Source: Antilocapra americana
Taxonomy: Eukaryota; Chordata; Mammalia; Artiodactyla; Antilocapridae
Direction: 5' to 3'
Assembly (NCBI GenBank): GCA_007570785.1
Contig: ML661796.1
Span: 1,482,284 to 1,546,283 of the forward strand
Length of the DNA stretch: 64,000 bases
Of this stretch, positions 11,153 through 23,166 are shown piece after piece. Position 1 is the stretch's first letter. Each line of letters starts with the position of its first letter. Position numbers and translations under genes: made by a program. The notes beneath the pieces were generated by a model. The model did not search any database. It was not told where the DNA came from and saw only the letters and a program-made list of their open reading frames with translations.

Positions 11153-11480
11153 AGAAGGACATAGAGTAGTTTATAGAACTGAAAGGCATATACAACAACC
11201 AAGCCTTAGTAAATACAAGAACTATGACAGCTCTAAGACCACAGGAAATAAACAACATACTCTAGTATTCTTCTCTTATGATGAACCAGATCCCAATAGT
11301 CACGATCTCTTGGGTAAAGATTCAAATTCCATGGAAAGTCTGATTGGTTGGCCTAGGTTACATAACTGGCCGTTGGCCAAAGAAAAGTGGGACAGCATCT
11401 GGTAGGGAGTATTTATTTTCCAAAGGAAAATCATGGTGCTGTTACCAACAATGGGGGCATGGTTGCTGTGCAACTAGAAA
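11153..11480. other. Unassigned non-coding DNA
   Basis: No recognisable repeat or gene. The frame overlapping 11064-11405 starts inside a microsatellite and is not credible. Confidence 0.4.
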
Positions 11481-11765
11481 TGTCAGATGCATATCATACT
11501 ACTGAAGATGGACTAGGAAGAACAATTTTATAGAAGAGTAAAAAATGGACTAGAGGGAGCAGGAAGGCAAATTAGGAAGGTAGTTTGGAATAGCCTGTAT
11601 AAGCTTGATGTCAGTGGGGAAAAGGGAAGGATCAAGTGATTTGACAGAAGAAGTAAGACTAGCAAAGGAGCTGGAGAAAGAGAAATAGAAGAGCGAAGTA
11701 TCAAAGAACCCGTGTTTTAAGCAGTGTCAAATACTTTGGTTAAGGAGAATACCATGGAGGAAGAA
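11481..11765 (-). mobile_element. L2 LINE fragment, very diverged
   Basis: 'ggaaggtagtttggaatagcc' and 'agcagtgtcaaatactttggtt' resemble antisense L2 text around the RT domain. Weak match by eye. Confidence 0.4.
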
Positions 11766-11869
11766 ATCTTATTCTTCTGGAAGAATTTTTCCACTCTTAA
11801 TGTGGCAGCAAGGATCATTCCTTAGATATACACCCACCCACCGTCCTCCCAAACACACTTAAAAACTAG

Positions 11870-12275
11870 TTCACCATTGTTCTCAGGGCCAGAATCTAAA
11901 ACCCTTAACATGATAACAGAACCCTCTATGATCTGTTTCCTTCTTCGCTTCTCACCCGCTATGCCATCTCACGCCCTAACAGTTTTATACCTCTGCAAGT
12001 TTTTTACTGTGTCTGACCTCCTTTCTCTACTCCCTAAAACAAGTCTAATATTCTACTCATCCTTTAAGACTCAGCTTAGGTGTCACCTCCTTCAGGAAAA
12101 TTTTTATGATCATCTGGGTGTGTTAATGCCATTCTTACATGCTCCCATTAACACACATGTTCTCTTGTTGCATCCCAACAGCTAGCACAGTGCCTGACAC
12201 ACTGGAAGTGCTCAAAAATATGTTGACCGACTGGATAAGTGACTGAATTAATGAATGAATGTGGTTTGGTAGCCT
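11870..12275 (+). mobile_element. L2 LINE, 3' end
   Basis: 'accctctatgatctgtttcct', 'ctttaagactcagcttaggtgtcacctcc', 'agcacagtgcctgacacact' and terminal 'aatgaatgaatg' follow the L2 3' end in order. The 102-codon frame at 11877-12185 is L2 text, not a gene. Confidence 0.82.
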
Positions 12276-14255
12276 TGGAAATCAGTTGCCTGAGTAGGGT
12301 TGGTACAAAAAGATCAGTAGAGACTGGGTGTGAGAGTTAGTTTGTATCTGTGAAGTGTATAAAATTATTTAATCTTGGGTAAAACATGGTGAATCTGTAG
12401 GCTTCTTGACCACTTTCAGTTAGTCATTGTACTTTTTAAGCATTAGCTATAGGATATAATTTGTTAAATTTTAAAAACAGCCTACTGCCTTTTGTTACAA
12501 CACTAGCCTCGGACTCCTCATCTTCATTACATGCAATTATGGTTGGTATGCTGCTCCCTAGTGTTGGTGGCCTCTGTCTTACCATGATGTTGACCTCCAA
12601 ACCACCCCCTCAAAAAAAAACCCTGCCAACGTCCAGTAGTTTCCAGTGCTTTCTTGCTTTGTGGTTAAGGGATTTTAATGTATTCTAACTCCTCAAAAGA
12701 CAGTAAGTGTGAAAACTTCATTGTGCCTTTGTATGTGTTCAAGCATGGGCTGCTTCTCTCTGCTCATAATCATAATTAGAGGATTCTTCTTTGAAAAGCT
12801 CATAGCATGCATCTAGTTTTTAATGTATGGAATCATATTTTAGACTTCTCTTTCAAATCTGACTATATGACTCGATTATTTTTGACAACTCCATGGTTTT
12901 CTTAAAGGGCCTATAAAACAAAAAAAGGTGATCACTTCATTCTTCAGCTATTAAATATGCTTTATCTATTCCAGTCTGTTGCTGTGGAGATAGATACAAC
13001 ACAGGAGCCCTGGCAGTATGACAAGCAATTAAGACACCAAGATGTTTAGCCATGTATGAGTATTTTCTCGCAGCAAGACCTCAAAGCTTAGCCTGCCACT
13101 GACATTGTTAGTCATTGAATCAATTACACAAGATGAGGTTGACAGGTGTAATTATATATTTCTATGGTGATTATGTATGGCCTACCATAGAGACCAACAA
13201 GCCTGTTACTTTGCACTCATTTCAGCAGTCACTTGTCTAGCAAAGTTTTTGGAGTTGGAGAGACTCTTTGGGGAAAAAAAATCTAAAAGTAAAAAATCCA
13301 TTGCCAATTCTCACTAATATCATTAGGTTGAGGAACATTGGCATTGTCACTGGAATGATGTCCAGCTGCCAGGTGATTACTCTCTCACATGTTTTAAAAA
13401 CTAAGGGTGGTTATATGAGACTTAAAGCAATAATTGATACCAAAAGTACCAGATGTTGACTAAAATCAAACCGAGGCTAGTGATATGTTTAGAAATGGAG
13501 TAGTCTTTTCTAAAATATTGAAACTAGTTTGTGTTTGTAGATACAATTTGTGTCTGTTTTCCTTTCATCAGTTCAGATCCTATGGGAAGAAGAACCCAGA
13601 CAGTATAGTTTGAGACATTACTTGTTTCCAACATGCAGTGTCCCTGTTAGAATAGTTTAAATTTGCTTTGGGAGATTATTCTTTTCGTATTCCCATTTTC
13701 CCCCCAGTGAGATTTTTTTGGAATGGCAGAATTAAACCAAATCAGCCTCAAAGTATTTCATAGAGAACAAGGGGGTTGCTTTAAGAAATGTAATTGTCTT
13801 TTAAATCTTCCTCCAGTTTCACCAAGGCACCTCTCAAAGGCAGGGTATTTTCATCATTAATGAAATCGTAATTAGCATATGTCTAGATCAGTGTCTGGTG
13901 ATCTGGGTCAAAGGCACCTATGATGCATCTGCATTACCAGAGGGTTAAGTTGAATTCCGTAAATTAGGTCTGTTCTCCACGTGTAAGTATATTGGGAAAA
14001 ATCCGGCAAATGCATAGATGGTACTCATGTTGTCTCGTCTGTTCTCAACCTAATTTTACAAATGTACCTGTACTCTGAAATTCTCAGAACACTGAAGAAA
14101 TGTAAGACAAATAAATAAACAAAAACTTGAAAGCAAAATAAGCTTAACTAGCTAAAATATGCCATTTATTATTGTGCTAAGCTCTACCAGTTTTTAAATA
14201 AATACACCAAATATCCTTAATTAATAAAACTGTTAAAAAGGAATGTATTTATCAA
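12276..14255. other. Repeat-poor non-coding tract
   Basis: About 2 kb in which I recognise no transposable element. No credible exon: the frames at 12461-12688 and 13268-13459 are short and motif-free. It contains homeodomain-like TAATTA/ATTAAT texts (for example 'catcattaatgaaatcgtaattag' region at 13850-13880, quoted in part). In this repeat-dense window such a tract is a candidate conserved non-coding region. Confidence 0.45.
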
Positions 14256-14774
14256 GTACATACTATTTTTCTAGCACTGCCATGGGTGTGAAGGAGAGGC
14301 TAATGCAACACTGCTTATGACATGGGCTTTGAAGTAACTGAGTTTCCTGAGATATAAAGAGGAGAAATACAGAAAACCACTCAACTTCCTACTTGCTAAA
14401 AGGAGTACAAATTAGAACTGCTATTGACCTTTGTAGATGACTGCAGCTAGAACAGTCAGGAAAGCCTTGTTAGAGGAAGTAGAACAACAGGAGCCAGAGG
14501 CTGTGGATATTGGTGGGCAAAGAGAAAATGAAGGCATTTCCTTTGAGAGGAACAGCATGAAGCAGGGATTGAAGTCAGCAGTAAAAGTGTGAAGTTCAGA
14601 ACCATTGAAGAAACCTTGCTGGCTGGATGGGAGGGTCTGTGTTTGTGAATATTGAGAGAGAAGGTTGAAGAGAGAGGGTAAGTGGTGCTTGTAGTATGAG
14701 GCACTAGAGTCTACACTTTATTGTATTGGCAATTGTGAACCACTGAAAGTACATATTTGTAGATGATTGCATGG
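14256..14774 (-). mobile_element. L2 LINE, 3' third
   Basis: Antisense L2 in correct order: 'caggaaagccttgttagaggaag', 'aaggcatttcctttgagagga', 'acagcatgaagcaggga', 'ttgtgaaccactgaaagt'. The minus frame at 14456-14704 is a chance opening in L2 sense. Confidence 0.6.
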
Positions 14775-14985
14775 ATGACTGTACAGCATTTTGTTCTCCG
14801 AGTGTGATCCCTGGACTAGTGGTGTCCATAGCAACCAGGAACTTGTTAGAAATGTTAATTCTTGAGCCCTGCCCCAGACTTACTGAATCAAAAGTTCTTA
14901 GATTGGAGCTCAGAAGTCTGGGGTTTAACAAGCCGTCCAGGTGATTCTGATGGACTATCAAGTTTGAGAACCACTGTGTAACGGG
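14775..14985. mobile_element. MER5-type hAT (Charlie) DNA transposon
   Basis: 'gtgatccctggactagtggtg', 'ttgagccctgccccagactta', 'aagtctggggtttaaca', 'ccaggtgattctgatg' and 'tgagaaccactg' match the short non-autonomous hAT-Charlie MER5 pattern with near-palindromic ends. Confidence 0.78.
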
Positions 14986-15745
14986 ATGTGAGGTAGGAGG
15001 CTCTTGCATGATTCAGTTCCTAGGCAATAGAGACCTAGATTAGAATCTTTATCTAACTTGTTAGACCACTTACCTGAGAGTTAAAAAGGTAAGAGTTGTG
15101 TAATCTACTGATTTTCTCACCCATAAGGTAATTTCTCTGATTGACGGACATAGGCAATGATGTATTCATATATATATATGTATACATATATTACTAAGAT
15201 ATGTGACATAGTAGGGTAGCTGGTGAATAAAATGGTTTGATGACTAGAATTTTTATAGACCTTTTGAGTCTTTCTGCCTAGCTCATCAGGTAGTTATTTA
15301 TCTTGCTCCTATGTTTTCTCTGGCATCTCTGTCATCATAATACCCTCCAGGGTTTTTGACGGAGGCTAGTCACGACTCATCTATATAACACTACTGGAAA
15401 TTCTTGTCTCTCTGATAACCTGTTGTTAATTTCTCCAATGCCATTTTTATGGTTGCCATGTGTTTTGGATTTCCTTAAGGTTAAAAGTCAAGTTTATTGC
15501 ATTTGGGAGTTTGAGGTGGAGTTTTTCTGCACATATGGCATATAGACTATGTCTGCATGGTACCAGCCCAGCTGCTCAGTCCAGTCAGTGGAGGGTTGGA
15601 GGTGAGGCTGGAAAAAGGAACCTCAGAAACTAGAAGTTGAGCATTCAGAAATCAAAGCAGTTAGGTTGGTGATTTTTTGGTAGTCTTTCAACTGGTTGTT
15701 TTGCCAAAATGAAGGCAAGCAAGTGTCTTAGCATTGAAAGAGTAG
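14986..15745. other. Unassigned non-coding DNA with a short (TA)n tract
   Basis: No repeat family recognised apart from a TA/ATAC microsatellite at 15166-15192. No credible frame. Confidence 0.4.
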
Positions 15746-15905
15746 TGAACTTTGGGGTCCAAAGGCAAGGGTTTGATTTTCAACTTTACCTCTCATTGAG
15801 ATATGTGATCTTGAGCAAGTTACTCAGGCTTTCTGAACTTCAGTTTCCTCAGGAATAGTGGTGTTTCAGAGGGCAATTGTACCTTTGCAAACTCTTGAGT
15901 GCTAT
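15746..15905 (+). mobile_element. MIR SINE
   Basis: 'gtccaaaggcaagggtttgat', 'gagatatgtgatcttgagcaagttactcaggc' and 'aacttcagtttcctcaggaa' are the MIR core and following text. Confidence 0.85.
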
Positions 15906-15972
15906 ACTATGTTACCTAGTAGTATAATTGCTCACTGTAGTTTCAGTGATATGATGCTTAATTAGGCAGCAG

Positions 15973-16170
15973 TGTGCGCTGTGCTAAGTTGCTTCAGTCA
16001 TGTTTGACTCTTTGTGACCCTATGGACTGTAGCCCAGCAGGCTCCTCTGTCCACTGGATTCTCCAGGCAACAACACTGGACTGGGTTGCCATTTCCTACC
16101 CTAGGGGATCTTCCCAACCCAGGGATCGAACCCACATCTCTTATGTCTTCTGCACTGGCAGGTGGGTTCA
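15973..16170 (-). mobile_element. Bov-tA SINE
   Basis: Antisense Bov-tA: 'gctgtgctaagttgcttcag', 'gactctttgtgaccctatgg', box B as 'gggatcgaaccc', then 'ctgcactggcaggtgggtt'. The 5' end of the tRNA part is missing. The ORFs at 15974-16225 on both strands are SINE shadows. Confidence 0.93.
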
Positions 16171-16524
16171 CGGCCAATCCATGTTTGCTCATCGCTTGAT
16201 GGATATTCCTTTAATCCTCAGCTAGGTAGTTCTAGCCAGTACCATTTCCCCTGGTCCAAGGAGTTGTGTCCTTTGATGGTTAAGTAAATGTGAGGGTAGT
16301 TTTACCTTTATGATTAATTGTTCTGGAAGTCCTTGATTGAGTTCATTGTTTTCCCTAGCTTGACTAGAATTTCCTTGACATTCTTGACATCCTTGACATT
16401 CAAGGATGTTTGGACAGCAGGCAAATGGATATTTTACTAAGTTTTAAGAGAATAACAACTAGAGGAATGAGTTAATCACAGGATGCCCCAATTTGAAGCT
16501 TTGCAAAGAAATTCCATTCAGGAG
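16171..16524. other. Unassigned non-coding DNA
   Basis: Nothing recognised except a small tandem of 'ttccttgacattc' type units around 16368-16405. Confidence 0.4.
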
Positions 16525-16700
16525 GCAGTGTGGTATGGTGAAATGAATTCAGGATTTTTGAATAAAGCAGATCCGTGTTTCAATCCTGTTTTTATCTACT
16601 ATGAGGCCCAGTATTTTCATCTGTAAAATGGAGATATTAGAAACTATCTCATAGGGTTTTTTTTTCATGAGAATTAAAGAATATATGTGCAAAAATTTTG
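16525..16700 (+). mobile_element. MIR SINE
   Basis: 'agtgtggtatggtgaaatga', 'gatccgtgtttcaatcctg', 'tttcatctgtaaaatggagat', 'actatctcatagggtt'. Confidence 0.8.
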
Positions 16701-16969
16701 TACATATGTCTGCAAACGCTAGTTCCTTTACTCAAGGACGCATTCCACATGAACAGTGTTGCCCTGCATTCACAGGAGATTTTCTTCAACAAGTCCAAAG
16801 TCCTATGGATCCTATAGTATGGGGATCTATCGGAAGGACAAATAGTTCTGAGACTTAGTACAATGAATGATACTGTTAAGAACAAAATTCTTGCAAATTT
16901 GGGAACTCAATCCTTGCTACATATTTTTCCAAGTATAGTGTTTGCAACATATATAGGCTCCTGGGTTCA

Positions 16970-17870
16970 TGCAGTTCCTTAAACTGGAATTTGAGATTCT
17001 CCATGATCTGACCCTATCTAGCATGAGTTTGATTTCCTATTATTTCTCTGAATTGTGTTCCTATAAAACTGGTTTAGCCATTGTTCTGCAAATATGCTAA
17101 GCACATTCCTACTCTGTATTTTCGCTCAGGCTATCCCCACTCTTTAGGATTGCCTGGTTTGATCTCCTTGCAGTCCAAGGAACTCTCAAGAGTCTTCCTC
17201 AACACCACAGTTCAAAAGCATCAATTCTTTGGTGCTCAGCTTTCTTTATGGTCCAACTCTCACATCCATACATGACCACTGGAAAAACCATAGCTTTGAC
17301 TAGATGGACCTTTGTTGGCAAAGTAATGTCTCTGCTTTATAATATGCTGTCTAGGTTTGTCATAGCTTAGTCAAACCAGTCAATCCTAAAGAAAATCAGT
17401 CCTGAATATTCATTGAAAGGACTTGATGCTAAAGCTGAAGCTCCAATACTTTGGCCACCTGATGCAAAGAACTGACTCATTGGAAAAGACTCTGATGCTG
17501 GGAAAGATTGAAGGCAGGAGGAGAAGGGCACAACAGAGGATGAGATAGATGGCATCACTGACTGGATGGACATGAGTTTGAGCAAGCTCTGGTAGTTGGT
17601 GATGGACAGGGAAGACTGGCGTGCTTCAGTCCACGGGGTCACAAAGAGTCGGACACGACTGAGTGACTGAACTGAACTGATGCCCACTCTAGAATTCTAG
17701 AACATGTCTTCTTCCTTTTTACTTGTGTACAAGCTTCATCCCCAAGACTTAGCTTTAGGATTGCCTCATTCACTGAGCCTTGCTCAACCACTTCATCTCC
17801 TAGGGAATCAAGTTTCTCTTCTGAACTACTATAGCATTATTGTTCATGATGGTTGAATGGAAAGATTGGG
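16970..17870 (+). mobile_element. L2 LINE, 3' part, split by a BovB
   Basis: 'agattctccatgatctgaccc' before, and 'gattgcctcattcactgagcc' after, the BovB at 17144-17679. With the insert removed the L2 text reads 'ctcaggctatccccactctagaattc' style continuously. Confidence 0.55.
17144..17679. mobile_element. BovB LINE with 5' inversion (twin-priming product)
   Basis: Two BovB pieces meet head to head. 17144-17368 is antisense ('ggattgcctggtttgatctcc' to 'ctaggtttgtcatagctta'); 17369-17679 is sense, starting 'gtcaaaccagtcaatcctaaag' and ending 'gactgaactgaactg'. The antisense piece ends (in element order) exactly where the sense piece begins, with about 20 bp of shared text. A single 11-bp duplication with one mismatch brackets both: atccccactct (17133-17143) and atgcccactct (17680-17690). 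Frames at 17081-17275 and 17367-17687 are shadows. Confidence 0.92.
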
Positions 17871-18259
17871 TGGATGAATGGCCAATACTTACCCAAACCT
17901 GGGACTAACCTAGGTCTGTGGGTCAGAGAGTCTGATGGGTGAGAAGACTTCTTTCACATTTTATCCTTAAGAAAGTGAAAATGTGATTTTTCTCAAACTC
18001 GAGCATAGATCTCCTGAAGCAGAGTCAAACAGGGAAGATTAGTGGTATTTCTATAAAACATATGCATCTGGTTGTTCAGGTGAAAACAATAGCACATATT
18101 CCCAAACATTATCTTTTGTGTGAAGTTGACGTTTATCTGCTAGCAATAAATCTGTGATTATCCCAAAGCATTAGCATCTAATTTTACATGTAGAATAGGT
18201 ATACATTTTCTGAGCTCTTACTTGGCACTGGGCACTTTTCCAAATAGCTTTACAAATTC

Positions 18260-18436
18260 CAACCCTCCCTCAGACTCCCTTAAATTACAGTTACTTGTAT
18301 TCTCTCTTCTCTTTCACATCCCTGGGAACCCAAATGTTATTCATCTTTCTATTCCTTCCAACATTTGGCACAGTGCCTAGTGTATAGTAGGTACTAAATA
18401 AATGTTGAACAAATGAATGCATGAATAAATAAAATC
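18260..18436 (+). mobile_element. L2 LINE, 3' end
   Basis: 'acatttggcacagtgcctagtgtatagtaggtactaaataaatg' type text (here cut for length) followed by 'aacaaatgaatgcatgaata', the L2 terminal pattern. Confidence 0.82.
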
Positions 18437-19194
18437 ATGCAAGACTCAAAATGTAGCCTTTGATGTCTTTCAGGTTTTCTTCCAGAAATGGACCAAACAA
18501 ATCCACATTTAACATCCAGTCAAATGATAAAAAATCCCATGTCTCTTAGTCAGTCATTGTATTGCCCTTTTGTACCTGACTTTATGAAGTTGTTAAAAAG
18601 TTTTCCTTGGAAAACTTTCACCAAGAAACTACCTAATGGGGGCCAGCTGCAGCCCCAGGTTTTATGAACACTTTGATAGAAACCACATTAAATAGCAACA
18701 CTGGTTCACACATCAATTTTGCCATGTTAAATCCCAGCTCAGACACGTGGGGAGTTCATGCAATATTGACTTTTCATCATCATAGTGGCAGAAAATATGG
18801 TTTGGTCTGGCTCAGTCATTAGCAGACATAAAGCAGAATAATCTGAAAGTGCCTTAAGAAAACTGATCTTGGTCACAGTTTTTTCCCATCTTTGGAGTTT
18901 AGTGAAGCAGGTGAGGGTCAAGGATTACCAGAGAAATACTCAAATGGTTCCCTAAGTGGTAGTAGTAGTTGGGCTGTTTCTTCTCATTGCAAACTTTGGT
19001 AGCTGTGTGGCCTCTCCAGTACTTTGAGAATTTTTCTTTAGCTTATTGCCACTGCTTTGGTATTTCCCTTTGGTGTGATCTCTGAACTTCATTGGTTCCA
19101 GATGTCTCACCCTTTTGCCTCTATTGGCACCCAAGTGGGAGAGGGTACAAATGGCCCAGCAACCACTTAATAGATCCATATGGAGAAAAAAGAA
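18437..19194. other. Unassigned non-coding DNA
   Basis: No recognisable repeat. The minus frames at 18739-18921 and 18952-19179 lack motifs. Nothing supports an exon. Confidence 0.4.
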
Positions 19195-19340
19195 AGTGTG
19201 CCTTTTGAGCCATGAAAATCTAGATTAGAATCTTGGCTTTGCCAAGAGCTAACTATGTGCTGTAGGTAAATCACTTAAGTTGGAAGAAGTTGAGTTTGTT
19301 CATTTGTAAAATCGGGATAAATGGTACCGTATGTGAGTGT
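19195..19340 (+). mobile_element. MIR SINE
   Basis: 'gattagaatcttggctttgcc', 'agctaactatgtgctgtaggtaaatcactt', 'catttgtaaaatcgggataaa'. Confidence 0.82.
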
Positions 19341-19379
19341 TGATCTGGGTTGAACTGGGTAAGTTTGGGTAAGGCTTGT

Positions 19380-20300
19380 TCTGTGGAGTCACTCCATAGC
19401 ATCTCATGAAATCATCTCAACACATTGCTTCAGAGATTAGCAGGCCAGGGCAAGAGGGCTCTCGAAGCTCTTAAATGGAAGCAATTAAATACTTCTCCCA
19501 TCTGGTTCAATCACTTTATGGGAAATAGATGGGGAAACAGTGGAAACAGCATCAGACTTTATTTTTCTTGGGCTCCAGAATGACTGCAGACGATGATTGT
19601 AGCCATGAAATTAAAAGACACTTACTCCTTGGGAGGAAAGTTATGACCAACCTAGACAGCATATTTAAAAGCAGAGACATTACTTTGTCAACAAAGGTCA
19701 GTCTATTCAAGGCTATGGTTTTTCCAGTAGTCATATATGGATATGAGAGTTGGACGGTGAAGAAAGCTGAGCACTGAAGAATTGATGCTTTTGAATTGTG
19801 GTATTAGTGATGACTCTTGAGAGTCCCTTGGACTGCAAGAAGATCCAACCAGTCCATCCTAAAGGAGATCAGTCCTGGGTGTTCATTGGAAGGACTGATT
19901 TTGAAGCTGAAACTCCAGTACTTTGGCCACCTGATGTGAAGAGTTGACTCATTGGAAAAAACCCTGATGCTGGGAAGGATTGGGGGTGGGAGGAGAAGGG
20001 GACGACAGAGGACGAGATGGCTGGATGGCATCACTGACTCGATGAACATGGGTTTGGGTAGATTCCGGGAGTTGGTGCTGGACAGGGAGGCCTGACTTGC
20101 TGCGATTGATGAGGTTGCAAAGAGTCAGACATGGCTGAGCGACTGAACTGAACTGAACAGAACCCAGAATTAACACAGGCACTTTCATTCTCACATTGTT
20201 GGCCAAATCAAGTCACATGGCCATGCCTAACTACAAAGGGACTAGTTCTGCATGTCTCAGTTGTGCATGTTTCTTCTTCTAGCAAAGAACTACATCTTGT
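19380..20300 (-). mobile_element. MLT1-type MaLR LTR, split by a BovB
   Basis: Left part 'gggctctcgaagctcttaaatggaagcaattaaat' and right part 'ttggccaaatcaagtcacatggccatgccta' are consecutive segments of an antisense MLT1-type LTR. They are separated by the BovB at 19503-20160. Confidence 0.6.
19503..20160 (+). mobile_element. BovB LINE, 5'-truncated
   Basis: Sense BovB from the post-RT region ('gggaaatagatggggaaaca') to the tail 'gactgaactgaactgaaca'. The frame at 19529-19777 keeps the recognisable BovB C-terminal motifs (DDDCSHEIKRHLLLGRK, MVFPVVIYGYESWT) and then stops at TGA in place of the usual arginine codon after 'KKAEH'. Non-functional. Confidence 0.92.
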
Positions 20301-22929
20301 TTAGCAGCCCTAATCCCTATCACACTTGACTGCCAGGCTGGTGACATGTTTGTCATTCTGTTTTGTAAATTAGGCAGTGTTTCTAGTGGTCTCACACATA
20401 TGGAGGGCCATCCCAAATATGCACAGACTGGACTGCAGGGGTGTCTGTAAACAGGGCCACATTTCTTCTGAAAGAAAGAGCTTTGAAACTCTTCAATTGC
20501 CTCTTTTGAAATCCACTACTCAAAGCAGTTCAGTTTGTCTCTGTGACATGCCATTCCCATTCCCACTGATTTAGAAGTGGGGCTATGCTTTCAGCACATA
20601 TCAGATGATCACTGGGGTCTCTTCCATGTCTGACAGTTTAGGAAGGAAGAGGCTTTGGATAGTTAAGCAGGACCATGGGGCTATGTGACTTTCTGAGAAC
20701 TTTTTAGCTCCCAGTAGCAGAGTCAGGCATGGAAATCATAGGTTCTACAGTTTTCTGCTTTTTCATCCTCACTCTTTATAGGCCTCTGACTTCAAAATGC
20801 AGGGACCAGAACTTTTAATCTGTGACACCAGCTGGTTCTGCTGCTACCAACTTGTTGGAATAAAATGAGGTGGTCTTGGATGACCACAGCAAATGATAAC
20901 GGTTTGGGGTAAGCTCAGCTTGAGAGCCTAGCAGCCTCTTTACCCTTTTCCTGCTGTCATCCTCCAAGTAACAGAAAGTTGGAGCTATAATCTTCACTAC
21001 CCCACAACACACTAACAGGTGTGCCATATTAATTTTAGACGTATTGACAGTACTAGACTTTTTGAGAGGAATGACATTACAGTTGTTATTCTTTGTTACT
21101 GAATTTACTCAATTTACTTGTCTGCATACCGTGAACCACACTGTTTATTGATGTACAAAAATTATTTAATCTTAGTGCATTAGTTATAATATACAACATG
21201 GTACAGGACAGCTGCAGCTAGCTGACTTAGCTGTCAAAATTTTCCTGTTGGTTCCGGTGCAATTGTTCTTCCTCCTTCTGTAATCAGGAGTGTCTGAGAA
21301 TGCTTGTTTTGGAGGGAACTTGAAGGAGAAAGGAACCAGGACCTTAAGAAATGATATCCATTGGGAGCATAAGAATTACTAGACTTTCCAGGAAAATGCA
21401 AGAGGAGAGGAGTGGTTAGCCACAAAGGGACTTGTAGGTCAGAAAAAAAAAAGATGTAAGCAGAAAATATCTCACAGGGACGTGAAAAGGAACTTTCAGT
21501 AAAGGCTTACTCCATGACATCCATTCTGTAAATCTAATTTGTTGAAGGGACTGCCCCTACCACACCACCTTCTACTTCCCACAGCCTCTTTTTTTTATAA
21601 CTGCTACCAAATGGCTTCAGTTTTTAATTCTTTACTTTCCGTTTTACAGCCTACAGCTTCATACAAAAGTGTGAGTGCCCTCTCCAGATGGACTGTGCAC
21701 CTCATTTGGGAAGAAGGGCGGCCGATTTTCATCATCTGGGCCTTTAAGAACTCTCTAGGTAGCCTTAAAATACATAAAAGTGCAAATGGTGGACAGGAAA
21801 TTTAGCAGTGTCTCTTGCTGAACAGAGTTTGGATTTTAGTCTGTTTGTTTTGCTTTTACTGTTGGTTAGAACTATCAGCCTTGCAGGCAGACTAGAATAT
21901 GGGGGCGGTGAAGCTGGGGGGAGGTGGGGGCAGAAGTGTGCACAGAGCACAGGTCTGCTCTTGCTAGGTGAAGCTTTTTATTCTGAAATTGCTTGCAGTG
22001 CCGACTTTCCCAGTGATGCTGGATGCTTCATTCTGATTTTGGCCATATGGCTCTGCTCACGAAATTCCTCAGGCTCTTCGATGTTTTCCCACCCCGTGGC
22101 CACAAATTGACTACTTGCTTTGCCTAGAGCTTTTAATTGGTTTAAATAATAAACTCCCCAAGTCTTTGTTTGTTGGCACACAGGACTGAGCACACAATTG
22201 CAAATGAGTTGGGCAACCTGCTTTGATTCGGTGATTAGTCATTGCTCTTAATTGTTTTTACAATTTCCACCTGAGCGATCAGGAAATGAAGCGCTGCCTC
22301 ACACTTCTAGCAAGTTGCAAAGAGCCTAACTATGGTATTTCCTTACCGACTGTTTTCTTGACTGGGAGGAGGCTGCATTCAGATGTTGTGGCTTGGAAGG
22401 CAGGAGCCCACACAGCTGAAGTCAAGCCTTGGCATTTTAAGCTGATTCCTGTCTGACTCTGGGAAGTGATGGAGACAGATTAAGCCATGTAGCATAAAAA
22501 GGGACAGGCCCCCACCAGGACTCCGAGGCCTCGGTCACACCACAGCATAAACACGGAAAACATGGCCAAGGCTTTGGGAGACAGAGCTTTCCTCCTGTCT
22601 TAGAAGATGATTTTTTTTTGTTTAAAACATTTTTGCTTTGTTTTGTTTTGCTTAGCTCTCGTTTATTTTCCTACATCATTGGTGCAGATGGCAGATTAGC
22701 AATGCCTTTGGTTTTTTTCCTTTTGCTCTGTTGTATTTTCCTTTGGTGGTCAGGTCTCTGAACTTCTAAACGGAACTATCAGCCATGGTCATGTAGACTT
22801 TTTGCTTGCGGAAAAGTTTGTTTTTTCATCTGATAAGTTTTTATGACAGTTTCCATATGGACACTACTTCCTGTGTTAGGCATGAACTGCACACCCCTCA
22901 ACTACCTACCACTTATTCGTTGTGCCCTC
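20301..22929. other. Long repeat-poor non-coding tract
   Basis: About 2.6 kb in which I recognise no young or old repeat. It includes GC-richer text at 22.3-22.6 kb and several homopolymer T runs. Frames at 20377, 20815, 21234, 21539, 21808 and 21978 are short, overlapping and motif-free. Candidate conserved non-coding or regulatory DNA by repeat avoidance only. Confidence 0.45.
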
Positions 22930-23166
22930 AGTGATTTTTATCAGGACTCAGCTCAAGGGGTTGCTCCTCTTCAAACACCTCCCTGACCAACCTTCTACCC
23001 CACAACCCAAGCTGACTTGATGAGAACACCTTCTTCCCTTCATGTGCCACTGTGCCTTGAATAGGCCTTCAGCGTTACTCTATTTGAGTTATTTGTTGAC
23101 ATTTTCCTCCCTTACTTTTAGAGTGTATACCCCTAAGGCAGGGGCCAGAAAGCACTGAGCACAGGT
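22930..23166 (+). mobile_element. L2 LINE, 3' end
   Basis: 'atcaggactcagctcaagggg', 'cacctccctgaccaacc', 'ctaaggcaggggccagaaagc'. Confidence 0.7.
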
